This document shows, piece after piece, positions 28,287 through 37,240 of a stretch of 64,000 nt of DNA. A program made the translations under genes and the position numbers. A model generated the notes under the pieces. That model was not told the DNA's origin, did not search any database, and saw only the letters and a program-made list of their open reading frames with translations. Numbering within the stretch: the stretch's first letter is position 1; the number at the start of each line of letters is the position of its first letter. Source of the stretch: Stagnimonas aquatica (GTDB taxonomy: Bacteria; Pseudomonadota; Gammaproteobacteria; Nevskiales; Nevskiaceae). Where the stretch lies: contig NZ_RJVO01000005.1 of the NCBI RefSeq assembly GCF_003730135.1, positions 62,001 through 126,000 of the forward strand, given 5' to 3'.

Positions 28287-30656
28287 TCAGTAACTCTGGG
28301 CCTGGATGGTCTTCTTCGGTCGCAGCGCCATGCCATTGCCGGGGCTGAGCTTGGGCGCGGCGGGATCGTGGGCCGGGCGTGCCAGCGGCGAGCGGACGAT
28401 GTTGAGACGGACGTTGTCGAAATAGGCATCGCCCTCGGCGCCACCCTGGCGCAGGCCGGTGAGTTCCACCCGCAGCGCCGCCGCCTCCGGCGGCAGCAGC
28501 AGCGAAGTGGTCTTCTGCTGCCAGCCGGCGCTCTGGGTGGTGATCGGCTTGGACACCATCAGCTCCTTGCCGCTGGCGTCGAGCACCCGCAGGCGCGCGG
28601 CCGGGACATCGTTGTCGATCAGGTTGTTGGCAAGGTCGGCGCGCAGCACCGCCAGCGCCTGACCGGCGGCAACCTCCGCCGCCTGCGCGGTGAGCGGCAC
28701 GGTCTGGCTGACGATGCTGTAGCCGAACTCGTTCTCGCTCTCCGGATCGACGACCGCGTCCAGCGCCACGCAGCCGCCGACCACAAACCAGTGCAGACCC
28801 TGGCTGGGCAGGCCCAGGCCGCAGGCGCCGGGCGTGGCGCGCAGCAGGGCGGGCAGCGCGGTCAGGCTGTTGAGTGACTCGAAGGCGCCCTGTTGCAGCT
28901 CCCAGCCCTCGGTGCCGCTCTCGGCGTCGCCGTTGACCAGCAGGTTGTCGCTCACCACCACGTCGGCAACGCTGAAGCAGGCGTCCTCCGAGAACGCCGA
29001 CCAGGCCAGGCGGGCATCGCGGTAGCGCACCCGCCAGCAGTAGTCGCCGGCTTCGAGAAAGGGCACGCGCCAGTAGCGCAGATCGACCCCGGCGTTGAGA
29101 TTGACGCGGAACCAGTCGTTGCGCGCGCGGGTTTCATTGCCCCATTCGTCGATCAGCGGCAGCGCATAACTGCCGGCGGCGCGGCGCAGCTGCCAGTGCG
29201 CCTCGTGCAGGGCATCGCCGTCGGCGTCGCTGTAGTCGGCGTGCAGGAGCACATCGGCGGTCTGCTGCTGGCCGAGCGGCGTCAGGGCCTTGGGCTGCGC
29301 CGGCGCCTGGTTGTCGCCGCCGATCACGAAGCTGTCGCGGTCGGTCTCGGCGGTAAATCCGTTGGCGAGATCGCCGTGATCGTCGCCGCCGGCGCGGCGC
29401 ACGCTGCGGATCTCCGGCGTGCCCTGGGTGCTGAACTCCAGCACCGAGTAGCCGTACTCGTCCCAGGTGCTCTCGAACTCGTCGTAGTCGGCCTGCGCGT
29501 AATCGCCGAAGTCGTCGATGTTGCCGCCAGCGGCGGCGGCGTTCATCCACAGGTGCGGCACGTCGCGCGACTGGCCACGGCTGTAGCCGTGGGTGTGGCC
29601 GAACAGGTGGGCGCTGAGCACGCCGGTCTGCTGGGAATAGGCTTCCAACTGGCGCACGAAGCCGCAGGTCAGCGGGCTCTCGCCATCCAGCCACAGCTCG
29701 GACTTGCAGGGCGCGTGGATGCCGACGAACAGGTAGTCCGGCTTGTCGTTGCCGCTGGCCTTGAGCAGCTCGGAAGCAAACCAGGTGGACTGCGCCAGCA
29801 CGCTCTGCGCCGCACCCTGTACGGTGACGTTGGATTGCAGGCCGAGGAAGCGGAAGTTGAGGTAGTCGAGGCGATACCACTCCTCCTCGTTGCCCAGCGT
29901 GCCGTTCGACGGCGGCGCGGCGTAGTAGAGGTAGTTGGCCAGCGCGTAGTCGTGGTTGCCGATGATCATCAACTGCGGCAGGTAGCGGAACAGGCTGTCG
30001 CCACCCTTGAAGTACTCGTTGCGCCACTGGTTGAGGTCATCGCCGTCGTTGACCAGATCGCCGGTGATGATGATCCCGGCGAACTGTTCGATGCAGTTCA
30101 GCGCCTTGCCGCCGCAGTCGCGCGGGATCACGCCCTGCTCGAAGATGCGCGGCAGCCATTCCGGGTGATTGGCCTGCACGTCGGAGATCACCAGGAAGCG
30201 CCCCTGCACGACGCCGTCGCCCTCGGCCGGCCAGGTCTTGAAGCGCAGCGCCGGCGTGGTGCCGGCAGCGGTGGTCACCCGATACTCGTAGACGGTGTTG
30301 GAGCGCAGTCCGCTCAGGCGCGCGGCGTAGACCGCGAGGCCGGTATCGCTGCCGGCATCGAGATTGCGCGGGATGGATTCCGCCTGCGCCGACACGCGCT
30401 GGTAGTCGGCGCCGCCCAACTCGCGGTAATCGACGGCCATGGTCTCGCCGATGCTCTCCGGCTGCGGCTCGAACATCACCGTCATCCGGTCCGGCCCCGG
30501 GTTCTGAAGATAGGGATTCACCAGAAAGCCGCTGAGCGGTTCCACCAGCACCGGGGGCTTGCCGGGCGCCGGCTCCGTGCCCTCCGGTTTGCTGCCCGGA
30601 CCGCAGGCACTCAGCAGCAACAGCGTGGACAGCGACAGGACTTTCAGCGTGGACAT
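28287..30656 (-). CDS. Lipoprotein metallophosphoesterase (purple-acid-phosphatase-like)
   Basis: A 789-residue predicted outer-membrane lipoprotein: MSTLKVLSLSTLLLLSACGP has a lipobox with Gly at +2. Residues about 50-140 look like a fibronectin-type III domain of the kind found before purple acid phosphatases. The metallophosphoesterase core carries ISDVQAN at about 159, GDLVND at about 200, GNHDY at about 236, the GIHAP segment and GHTHGY at about 353. The first motif has Gln where many calcineurin-like enzymes have His. The C-terminal third is beta-rich, containing ADYSDADGDALHEAHW. It probably hydrolyses phosphoesters outside the cell; substrate unknown. The ATG is decided by the signal peptide. 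Confidence 0.87.
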   Translation of the reverse strand: MSTLKVLSLSTLLLLSACGPGSKPEGTEPAPGKPPVLVEPLSGFLVNPYLQNPGPDRMTVMFEPQPESIGETMAVDYRELGGADYQRVSAQAESIPRNLDAGSDTGLAVYAARLSGLRSNTVYEYRVTTAAGTTPALRFKTWPAEGDGVVQGRFLVISDVQANHPEWLPRIFEQGVIPRDCGGKALNCIEQFAGIIITGDLVNDGDDLNQWRNEYFKGGDSLFRYLPQLMIIGNHDYALANYLYYAAPPSNGTLGNEEEWYRLDYLNFRFLGLQSNVTVQGAAQSVLAQSTWFASELLKASGNDKPDYLFVGIHAPCKSELWLDGESPLTCGFVRQLEAYSQQTGVLSAHLFGHTHGYSRGQSRDVPHLWMNAAAAGGNIDDFGDYAQADYDEFESTWDEYGYSVLEFSTQGTPEIRSVRRAGGDDHGDLANGFTAETDRDSFVIGGDNQAPAQPKALTPLGQQQTADVLLHADYSDADGDALHEAHWQLRRAAGSYALPLIDEWGNETRARNDWFRVNLNAGVDLRYWRVPFLEAGDYCWRVRYRDARLAWSAFSEDACFSVADVVVSDNLLVNGDAESGTEGWELQQGAFESLNSLTALPALLRATPGACGLGLPSQGLHWFVVGGCVALDAVVDPESENEFGYSIVSQTVPLTAQAAEVAAGQALAVLRADLANNLIDNDVPAARLRVLDASGKELMVSKPITTQSAGWQQKTTSLLLPPEAAALRVELTGLRQGGAEGDAYFDNVRLNIVRSPLARPAHDPAAPKLSPGNGMALRPKKTIQAQSY

Positions 30657-30850
30657 GGCCTTGGAGTTCCGCAGGACGGCTGGAAAAGGCGCGAGCGTAG
30701 GCGTGCCAAGCAACAGCTTGATGACGCGACGGTCGGGTTTGAGACCTGCGCCTTCCCTGCGCCTCTCCACCGCCGCCCGCAAACAGATAGCAATGCCCGT
30801 GCCGCCGGAACCGCTACCATGGCGCCCGTTTTTGATGACCTCCCACGGAC

Positions 30851-31624
30851 ATGGACGCCCCGATTTCACCGCTCACCGATGCTCTCGCCTACCGCTGGCA
30901 TCACGGCCGGCTACAGCCCATCGTCCATGTGCAGCGCCAGCCGCTGGCCGAGCTGCTGGGCATCGAGCGCCAGAAGGCGGCGCTGGTGCAGAACACCGCC
31001 CAGTTCGTCAGCCGTCGGCCAGCCAACCATGTGCTGCTGACCGGCGCGCGCGGCACCGGCAAGTCCTCCCTGGTGAAGGCCTTGCTCACCGAGTTCGCGC
31101 CGCAGGGCCTGCGCCTGGTGGAAGTACCCGCGCACGCCCTTGCCGATCTGCCGGAAATCGTCGCGCCGCTGCGCGAGCGCGCAGAGCGCTACCTGCTTTA
31201 CGTCGATGACTTCAGCGTCGCCAACAACGACCCGGCGCTGACCGCGCTGAAGACCGCGCTCGACGGCGGTGTCGAGGAGCCGCCGGAGAATGTACTGATC
31301 GTCGCCACCAGCAACCGCCGGCACCTGATGCCGGAGAGCCGCAGCGACAACGGCGAGTACCGCTGGATCGACGACGAGCTGCACCCCGGCGAATCCACCG
31401 AGGAAAAGATTTCACTGTCGGAGCGCTTCGGCCTCTGGCTGTCGTTCCAGGCCTTCGGCCAGGACCAGTATCTGGAGCTGGTGCGCCTGCACCTGCGCCT
31501 GCTCGGCCATGCCGACTGGGACGAGGCGACCGAGAAGGCCGCCCTGCGCTGGGCGCTGAACCGCGCCTCCCGCTCCGGCCGCGTCGCCCGCCAGTTCGCC
31601 CGCGACCACGCTGGCCGCCAGTAG
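30851..31624 (+). CDS. DUF815 AAA-type ATPase
   Basis: A 257-residue cytosolic ATPase. The P-loop LLTGARGTGKSSLV lies at about residues 63-76, Walker B YLLYVDDFS follows, sensor-1 VLIVATSNRRHLMPE comes next and the arginine-containing DNGEYRWIDDELHPGESTEEKISLSERFG block (here abbreviated: the block starts DNGEYRWIDD) is typical of DUF815. Function in the family is not established. It diverges from the phosphoesterase gene over 194 bases and converges with the kinase fusion gene. Confidence 0.88.
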   Translation: MDAPISPLTDALAYRWHHGRLQPIVHVQRQPLAELLGIERQKAALVQNTAQFVSRRPANHVLLTGARGTGKSSLVKALLTEFAPQGLRLVEVPAHALADLPEIVAPLRERAERYLLYVDDFSVANNDPALTALKTALDGGVEEPPENVLIVATSNRRHLMPESRSDNGEYRWIDDELHPGESTEEKISLSERFGLWLSFQAFGQDQYLELVRLHLRLLGHADWDEATEKAALRWALNRASRSGRVARQFARDHAGRQ

Positions 31625-31634
31625 GCGGCGGCGC

Positions 31635-34325
31635 TCAGTCGGCGGCGAGCAGACGGGCGATCCGCCGATTGCGCCAATGCCCGCGCGCGTAGCTGGCCGC
31701 GTACAGCTTCTGCGCCCTTCGCAGCAGCACCTGCGCCTCGCCAGGACGGCCCTGGGCGCGCAGCAACAGCGCCCGCGCCTCGGCCTCGGCGGCCTCGCGC
31801 GGATGCCCGGCGCGATAGTCGTACCAGTCGGCCGGCCGTAGCTGCTGCAACCAGTCCTGCGCCACCGGCAAATCACCCGCCTCGGCCGCCATCGTCGCCA
31901 GCTGCAGACGTGCATGATTGGCGAAGCAGCGGCCACGACGTCCCTCCGGGGCGGTCACCAGACTCACCAGCAGCGCCTGGGCCGCGCCCTCGTCGCCGAT
32001 CCGCCAGGCGGTCTCGGCGACGGTCAGCGCCTCCAGCGGCATGTCGACCAGCTTCGGGGAGGTGCGCTGCAGGATGTCCCACCATTCCTGCACCAGCTGC
32101 CTGGCCTCGCCCCGGCGCTGCTGATCGGCGCGCAGCATCGCCAGGTAGGCGAGCGGATAGCGGTAGTACCAGGTGGCTTCGGCCTGCAACTCGCGCATCC
32201 GTGCGAAGCCGGCTTCCAGGTCGGCGGCCCCCCGCTCCGGCTCGCCGTGCATGACCCGGGTGATGCCCCGGTCCAGCGGCAGATAGGCCAGGCTCACCGG
32301 TGGCGCCGGCTGGCGCAGCGCAACCCATTTTTCCGAAGCCGGCAGCAGGGCCTCGGCGGTGGCGAAGTCGGCGTCCTCGCGCGCCAGCCGGATGCCGAAG
32401 GCGATGTTGTCCTCGGCGTTGACCACGTCGCGGTGGCGCTCGGAGAGTTCCAGCGCTTCCTGCACCCGCTGCCGCGCGGCCTGCAGCGAGCCGTAGCGGA
32501 ACTCGGCATCGCTGAGCGCCGCCAGCAGGCCGAGGACGCCGGGGTGATCGGGTCCGAACTCGTGCCGGGCGGTGACCAGCAGCGACTCGAACAGGGCGTG
32601 ATCCTCGGCCGAGACCACCCAGAGCCCGGCAGAGGGGATCAGCTGCACCGCCCGGCGCGGATCGTCCTTGGCCAGCCGGGCCAGGGCCTGGTGCGCCAGC
32701 TGCTCCTGGCGCTTGGCCTCGGGTACGCCGTCGTCGATCTGGTTGTAGGCCGAGGCCAGAGCGGTGCGGACGTGGAAGCTGATTTCCGGCTGATCCATCA
32801 GGCGCTCGTCGGCGGCGCGGCGGGCGTTGTCGAGCAGGTCCTTGACCGTGGTGGCGCGGGTGCGCCCCTGCTGGCCCGGGTCCAGCGCCGACAGCAGACC
32901 CTCGAACATGAAGCGGCCGGTTTCCAGCGCGGTGGCGGCGGCGGCCTCGGCACGGCGGCGTTCGCGGTCGGCCTTGAGAAACTGCACCCAGGCGACCGCC
33001 AGGCCGAGTGCCAAGGCCACCATCGTCGCCAGCATCCAGCGCCGCCGCAGGCGCAGGCTGGCCAGCGCCTGCTCGGCATCGGCGCGGCGCTGCTGCTCGG
33101 CGCGCTCGCTCTGCCGCGCGGCACGGCGGGCTTCGAGATTGCGGATGCGCTCGACCAGCTCCTGGGCGCTGGCCAGCCGCCGCTCCGGTGCACCCTGCAC
33201 GGCGGCGTCGATGTCTTCGCGCAACAGCTCGTCGTCAATGCGGCGTTCCCAGCCGGAGGCCAGGGGCTTGCGGAAGTCGCCGATCAGCAGCTGGTAGAGC
33301 AGCACGCCCAGCGCGTAGACGTCGCTGCGCACGGTCTGCGGCTGGCCCTCCATCAGCTCCGGCGCGGCATACAGCGGCGTGCCCAGACTGCCCGCCGCCA
33401 GGGTCTGGGTGAAGCCCAGCTGGGTGATGCCGGCGTTGGCGATCAGGTCGTCGGCCAGCACGCCGCCGCCACCAAAATCCGACAGCAGTGGCCGCGGCCG
33501 GCCGTCCACCAGGGCGATCAGGATGTTGGAGGGCTTGATGTCCTTGTGCAGCACGCCGACCGCGTGCACCTGCGCCACCGCCTCGGCGATGTCGGCGAAC
33601 AGCGCCAGCCGCGCCGCCATATCCAGGGCCTCACAACCACCCTGCGCCGCCAGCCAGCTGGCAAGGTTGCCGGCCGGGTAGTCGGACATTTCCAGGAAGT
33701 ACGGCGCCTCTTCGAGGTTCCAGTCGCGGATCTCCGCCAGCGGCGCGCTGTCGCCCAACTGGGTGCGCAGCAGACGGAGCAGGGTGATCTCGCGCTTGAG
33801 CGCGGTCAGTGCCTCGACGCTCAGGGCGAACTTGTAGACCCGGGTTTCGCCGGTCTTGCCCTGCACCACCCGCCAGACCTCGCCGAAGCCGCCGCTGTTG
33901 AGATGCTCGACCAGATTCCAGTGCGGTCGCAGCGGCGGTGTGTCCCCGACCTTGAGGCCAAGACTGGGCGCCGGCGGCGGGCTGCTGACGGTGGCCGCCA
34001 CCGACACCGCCGCCACCAGCCGGTAGCCGTAGCCGTGGACGGTGCGGATGATCCGCTGCTCGCCGTCCTGCAAGACCTCGCGGATGCGGCTGATGGCCTT
34101 GGTGAGCACGGTGTCCGACAGCACCCGGGCAGGCCAGATGGCGTTCTGGAGTTCGTCCTTGGTCACCACCTCGCCGGCATGGCGCAGCAGGTGGCGCAGC
34201 ACTTCCAGCGGCTTGCGTTCCAGCTCCGCCAGCTCACCAGCCACCCAGAGCTCCAGGCTGGCTTCCTCGAACCGGCAGTGGTCGAAGTGCCAAACCAGGG
34301 GGGCTGAGGCCGCGATGACATCCAT
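31635..34325 (-). CDS. Winged-helix DNA-binding / Ser-Thr protein kinase / TPR fusion protein
   Basis: An 896-residue protein of unusual build. Residues about 10-105 form an OmpR/PhoB-type winged helix (LERKPLEVLRHLLRHAGEVV, then RIIRTVHGYGYRLVAAV). About 135-395 is a kinase domain: LNSGGFGEVWRVVQ glycine loop, ATP Lys in RVYKFALS, catalytic HKDIKPSNILI at about 257-267, DFG in LLSDFGGGG at about 282, and YAAPEL. A single membrane segment WMLATMVALALGLAVAWVQF at about 430 follows, then helical repeats resembling TPRs to the end. If the N-terminus is cytosolic, the repeats lie outside. Signal and targets are unknown. It diverges from a small hypothetical gene. Confidence 0.85.
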   Translation of the reverse strand: MDVIAASAPLVWHFDHCRFEEASLELWVAGELAELERKPLEVLRHLLRHAGEVVTKDELQNAIWPARVLSDTVLTKAISRIREVLQDGEQRIIRTVHGYGYRLVAAVSVAATVSSPPPAPSLGLKVGDTPPLRPHWNLVEHLNSGGFGEVWRVVQGKTGETRVYKFALSVEALTALKREITLLRLLRTQLGDSAPLAEIRDWNLEEAPYFLEMSDYPAGNLASWLAAQGGCEALDMAARLALFADIAEAVAQVHAVGVLHKDIKPSNILIALVDGRPRPLLSDFGGGGVLADDLIANAGITQLGFTQTLAAGSLGTPLYAAPELMEGQPQTVRSDVYALGVLLYQLLIGDFRKPLASGWERRIDDELLREDIDAAVQGAPERRLASAQELVERIRNLEARRAARQSERAEQQRRADAEQALASLRLRRRWMLATMVALALGLAVAWVQFLKADRERRRAEAAAATALETGRFMFEGLLSALDPGQQGRTRATTVKDLLDNARRAADERLMDQPEISFHVRTALASAYNQIDDGVPEAKRQEQLAHQALARLAKDDPRRAVQLIPSAGLWVVSAEDHALFESLLVTARHEFGPDHPGVLGLLAALSDAEFRYGSLQAARQRVQEALELSERHRDVVNAEDNIAFGIRLAREDADFATAEALLPASEKWVALRQPAPPVSLAYLPLDRGITRVMHGEPERGAADLEAGFARMRELQAEATWYYRYPLAYLAMLRADQQRRGEARQLVQEWWDILQRTSPKLVDMPLEALTVAETAWRIGDEGAAQALLVSLVTAPEGRRGRCFANHARLQLATMAAEAGDLPVAQDWLQQLRPADWYDYRAGHPREAAEAEARALLLRAQGRPGEAQVLLRRAQKLYAASYARGHWRNRRIARLLAAD

Positions 34326-34511
34326 TTCAGGACCGGAGTATGCGAACGACGGAACAGGAAGAAAGTGCTGACAGGGACTTTAACTGCCTGTTTTCCAATA
34401 AAAAAGCGGATTTCAGCTTTTCTTCAGCATTTCTCCTGCCGGGCTTCAGGCTTTTTAGATCGGCAAACCCCAGCATGCCTCCATCGCCAAACGGCCCCGC
34501 CCGACCAGACC
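34326..34511. other. AT-rich divergent intergenic region
   Basis: The gap between the kinase fusion gene and the small hypothetical gene is markedly AT-rich (for example TTTTCCAATAAAAAAGC at about 34391), unlike its surroundings. It should hold promoters for both genes, but I cannot assign a reliable -35/-10 pair. AAAAGC and GCTTTT form a weak inverted pair at about 34402-34422. Confidence 0.35.
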
Positions 34512-34952
34512 ATGGATGCCATCACCCTCGCCCAGTCCGCCCTGCCCAGCAAGACGCTGAAGGCGGTGGCGTTCTGGACCGAACTGGACGCCGCCATGCA
34601 GGAGCTGCCGGCGCAATGCCTGATCCATGGCACCAACGCCCGCGACTATCGCCTGGGCACGATCCAGCTGAGCCTGAGCCTGGCACAGAACAGCCTGCTC
34701 GCCACCTGGAGCGCCGAGTCGGCGGTGCTGGAAGCCCGCGGCCGGCTGGAACTGGCGCAGCTGGCCCAGGCCTGGCTAGGCAGCCTCGCCGCGCTGGAAC
34801 TGCCGACCCCGCCGGTGGCGGCGCGGGTGCAGGCGGCGTCCTCGCTGCTATCCGCCGGCTACGTCTCGGTGTCGGTGCAGAACACCGGACAACTGATCAA
34901 CACGCCTCAAGGCCTGAAGGCCGGCGGGCAAGCGTTCTCCATGGCCGCCTGA
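34512..34952 (+). CDS. Hypothetical cytosolic protein, 146 aa
   Basis: I recognise no family. The product (MDAITLAQSALPSKTLKAVA start) is 146 residues, rich in Leu and Ala, without signal peptide or membrane segment, and ends in a Gly/Ser/Gln-rich tail (VQNTGQLINTPQGLKAGG). ATG 34512 is chosen since the upstream frame covers the AT-rich promoter region. It stands alone and is followed, about 130 bases later, by a strong terminator. Confidence 0.6.
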   Translation: MDAITLAQSALPSKTLKAVAFWTELDAAMQELPAQCLIHGTNARDYRLGTIQLSLSLAQNSLLATWSAESAVLEARGRLELAQLAQAWLGSLAALELPTPPVAARVQAASSLLSAGYVSVSVQNTGQLINTPQGLKAGGQAFSMAA

Positions 34953-35078
34953 GGTCGGCCCGAAACAGCATTTCAACGGTCTCTCTTGGGGAGGGACGGA
35001 AGACCAGGGACGCGGCGCGTCGCTCTTCCGAAAACCATATCGGCGCTTGAAGGGAGACGTCGATATGGCTGCAACTTG

Positions 35079-35115
35079 GCCGCCGGAGGCAACTCCGGCG
35101 GCTTTTCTTTTTCTG
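35079..35115 (+). terminator. Strong rho-independent terminator
   Basis: A 10-bp perfect stem (GCCGCCGGAG with CTCCGGCGGC) and loop GCAA are followed by TTTTCTTTTTCT. It serves the plus strand; on the minus strand there is no T-tract. It lies 127 bases after the hypothetical gene, leaving room for a long 3' UTR or small RNA (34953-35115) that contains GGAAGA...TCTTCC arms. Confidence 0.85.
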
Positions 35116-35118
35116 GCT

Positions 35119-35385
35119 TTACTTGTGGGTCTGCAGCAGGGAGCCGACCTTTTCGATGTAGGCCTTCATCGCCGCCTCGGCGGCGGTGCCCTTGAGCTTG
35201 GCCCAGGCGTCGTACTTGGCGCGGCCGACCATGTCCAGCATGCCCGGGCGGCTGCCGCTGACATCGCCCTTTTCCGCCTGCTTGAAGTGGGCATAGAGAA
35301 ACAGGAAATCGTCGTTGCTGGGGCGCTTGGTGATGGTCTTGACGTCTTCCTGGGCCTGCGCGAACGCCTTCTTGAGATCGGCCAT
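35119..35385 (-). CDS. Acyl-CoA-binding protein
   Basis: An 88-residue four-helix ACBP that binds medium- and long-chain acyl-CoA in the cytosol. The family signature is present: FLFLYAHFKQAEKGDVSGSRPGMLD (here in two parts: FLFLYAHFKQAEKGDV, then SRPGMLDMVGRAKYDAW). AGGAG lies 7 bases before ATG 35385, so the upstream extension of the frame is not used. It is the last gene of the rlmI-lgt-thyA-folA-Omp85 strand, 65 bases after the preceding stop. Bacterial ACBPs are scattered, so the gene may be an acquired trait. Confidence 0.92.
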   Translation of the reverse strand: MADLKKAFAQAQEDVKTITKRPSNDDFLFLYAHFKQAEKGDVSGSRPGMLDMVGRAKYDAWAKLKGTAAEAAMKAYIEKVGSLLQTHK

Positions 35386-35450
35386 GGGGGCTCCTGTAGG
35401 TTTGTTGTTGGATGGCGGAGCGAGCCTTATACGCGCTCGCCCGAGCGGGT

Positions 35451-36734
35451 TCAAACCTTGCCGCCGAACACCCGCACGGCGCCGCCAGTCAGCGGCATCG
35501 CCACCCCGGCTTCGATCTCGAAATCCACCAGGGTGGGCAGGCGCAGGCGCAGGCCCAGGCCGATGCTGGAATACACCCGGCTGCCCAGCAACTGGCCGGG
35601 TTCCTCGCTGAGCGCGCCGACTTCGGTGATCAGCACCGCGCGCAGCCAGCGCCAGCCGACCGGGTGGACGAACTCGGTGGCCAGCCGGTAGTAGGCGTCG
35701 CCCTCGATGAAGTCCTTGTCGTAGCCACGCAGGGCGCTGGAACCGCCCAGGCCATAACTGGTGGTCCCCGCCGGCCCTTGCCAGCGCAAGCCGAATTCGC
35801 CCAGGAGGTGGAAGGTCTGATAGGGCTTGTCGCCCACGGCCCAGTACCGCGTCGCGCCGGCGCTGAGCCGGGTGTAGTCGTAGTCGGAGGCGAGGCCGCT
35901 CCGCGCCACCTCCAGCCGGCTGCCGAACACCAGGCCCTCTTCGCTGTAGACGCGGAAGCGCAGATCGCGGTAGCCCAGGCTCAACAGCGGCGCGGTCGCT
36001 TCGCCGTAGGGAGCCACCAGGCCGCTGGTGTCCTGGCGCTGCCAGAGCAGACCCGTGCCCAGGCTCCAGCCCTGGCTGGGCGGCCCGTCCGAAAGCGCGC
36101 GGATGCCGATGAACTGCAGTGCCTGGAACTCCTCGTTATAGCTACCGCCGCTGGCCTCGACGGGGCGGTCGGTGTAGCTGGCCGACAGGCCCAGGCTCCA
36201 GCGGCTTTCGGCGACGAACGGGGCGCCGTAGGAAAAGCTGTACTGGTTCTCCTTGCCCACGCCCTGCCGCTGCGCCTCGCGCTGCAGGCCGGTGACCCTG
36301 AGGGTGTGGTTGAGTCCCCAGAGATTGCTCCAGCGCAACTGCATGCCATAGGCGTACTGGCCGTCGGTGTTGGCGTCCACCCTGGGCAGCGGCAGGATGT
36401 AGAACTTCTCGACCACGGTGTAGGTGACCACCAGACCGCCGTCGACAACACGGCTCTCCGCCTGCACCGCCTTGAACAGACCGAGGTCGAGGATGGCCTG
36501 GCGACCTCGTTCGACCGCCGCCGCATCGGCCGGCTCGCCGAGGGCGAACGGCAGCTCGCGCAACATCACCCGCGGCCGGGTGGTGTGATTGCCGGCAAAC
36601 TCGATGGCGCTGACCGGCAACGCCTTGGCGGCATCCGGGCCTTGGGCGACACCGGCCTCCTGCGCCAGACAGGGCAGCGGTGCCGGCCCCAGCAGGGCCG
36701 TCAGCAGACAGAGGCTAGGCGCGAGGCGCCGCAT
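35451..36734 (-). CDS. Short Omp85/BamA-like outer-membrane protein
   Basis: A 427-residue protein with signal peptide (RRLAPSLCLLTALLGPAPLP, cleavage probable near CLAQ). About residues 40-115 look like a single POTRA domain (VSAIEFAGNHTTRPRVMLRE, ending VVTYTVVEKFYILP). The rest is a beta-barrel rich in aromatic/glycine-alternating strands, with GGSSALRGYDKD, which resembles the conserved (V/I)RG(F/Y) lid motif of Omp85 barrels. BamA itself has five POTRA domains and about 800 residues. Cargo or partner is unknown. It overlaps folA by 20 bases and lies in the same operon. Confidence 0.78.
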   Translation of the reverse strand: MRRLAPSLCLLTALLGPAPLPCLAQEAGVAQGPDAAKALPVSAIEFAGNHTTRPRVMLRELPFALGEPADAAAVERGRQAILDLGLFKAVQAESRVVDGGLVVTYTVVEKFYILPLPRVDANTDGQYAYGMQLRWSNLWGLNHTLRVTGLQREAQRQGVGKENQYSFSYGAPFVAESRWSLGLSASYTDRPVEASGGSYNEEFQALQFIGIRALSDGPPSQGWSLGTGLLWQRQDTSGLVAPYGEATAPLLSLGYRDLRFRVYSEEGLVFGSRLEVARSGLASDYDYTRLSAGATRYWAVGDKPYQTFHLLGEFGLRWQGPAGTTSYGLGGSSALRGYDKDFIEGDAYYRLATEFVHPVGWRWLRAVLITEVGALSEEPGQLLGSRVYSSIGLGLRLRLPTLVDFEIEAGVAMPLTGGAVRVFGGKV

Positions 36735-37230
36735 CCCGCCGTTCCAGGGTCAGGAAGCTGTAGGCATGGGCATGCTGGGCGTCGGCCGGATGATCCAGGC
36801 GCTCGGTTTCCCGGAAATCGGCCGGATCGTAGTCCGGGAACCAGGTATCGCCATCGACCCGGGTCTGCACCAGGGTGAGGTAGATGCGCTGCGCCTGCGG
36901 CAGGGCCTGGCGGTACAGCTCGCCACCGCCGATCACCAGCAGCTCGCCGCCGGCATGCGCGGCGAGCGCCTGCTCCAGGCTTTGGAAGCAGCGAGCGCCC
37001 TCGGCGACATAGTCCGGATCGCGGCTGAGCACCCAGTTGTCGCGCCCCGGCAGCGGCCTGCGCGGCAGCGACTCCCAGGTGCGCCGCCCCATCAGCACGG
37101 TCTTGCCCAGACTGCGCTGCTTGAACTGCTTGAGATCGTTGGGCAGCCGCCAGGGCAGATCGCCATCGCGACCGATCACCCGGCCCAGATCGTGGGCGAC
37201 CAGCAGCGCGAGCGTGGTGGTGGCGGACAT
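36715..37230 (-). CDS. folA: Dihydrofolate reductase
   Basis: A 171-residue enzyme reducing dihydrofolate with NADPH to tetrahydrofolate. Canonical positions are present: LALLVAHDLGRVIGRDGDLP, WRLPNDLKQFK with the substrate Asp, LMGRRTWESLPRRPLPGR and LLVIGGGELYRQALP. It follows thyA by 10 bases; ThyA turns methylene-THF into DHF, which FolA recycles. Its 3' end overlaps the start of the Omp85-like gene by 20 bases. Confidence 0.96.
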   Translation of the reverse strand: MSATTTLALLVAHDLGRVIGRDGDLPWRLPNDLKQFKQRSLGKTVLMGRRTWESLPRRPLPGRDNWVLSRDPDYVAEGARCFQSLEQALAAHAGGELLVIGGGELYRQALPQAQRIYLTLVQTRVDGDTWFPDYDPADFRETERLDHPADAQHAHAYSFLTLERRDAAPRA

Positions 37231-37240
37231 GGGCCTGAGA

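Noticed and set aside
35047-35691. Plus-strand frame starting after AAGGGAG at 35065.
   Set aside because: It runs into a strong terminator within its first 20 codons and is then antisense to the acyl-CoA-binding protein gene.
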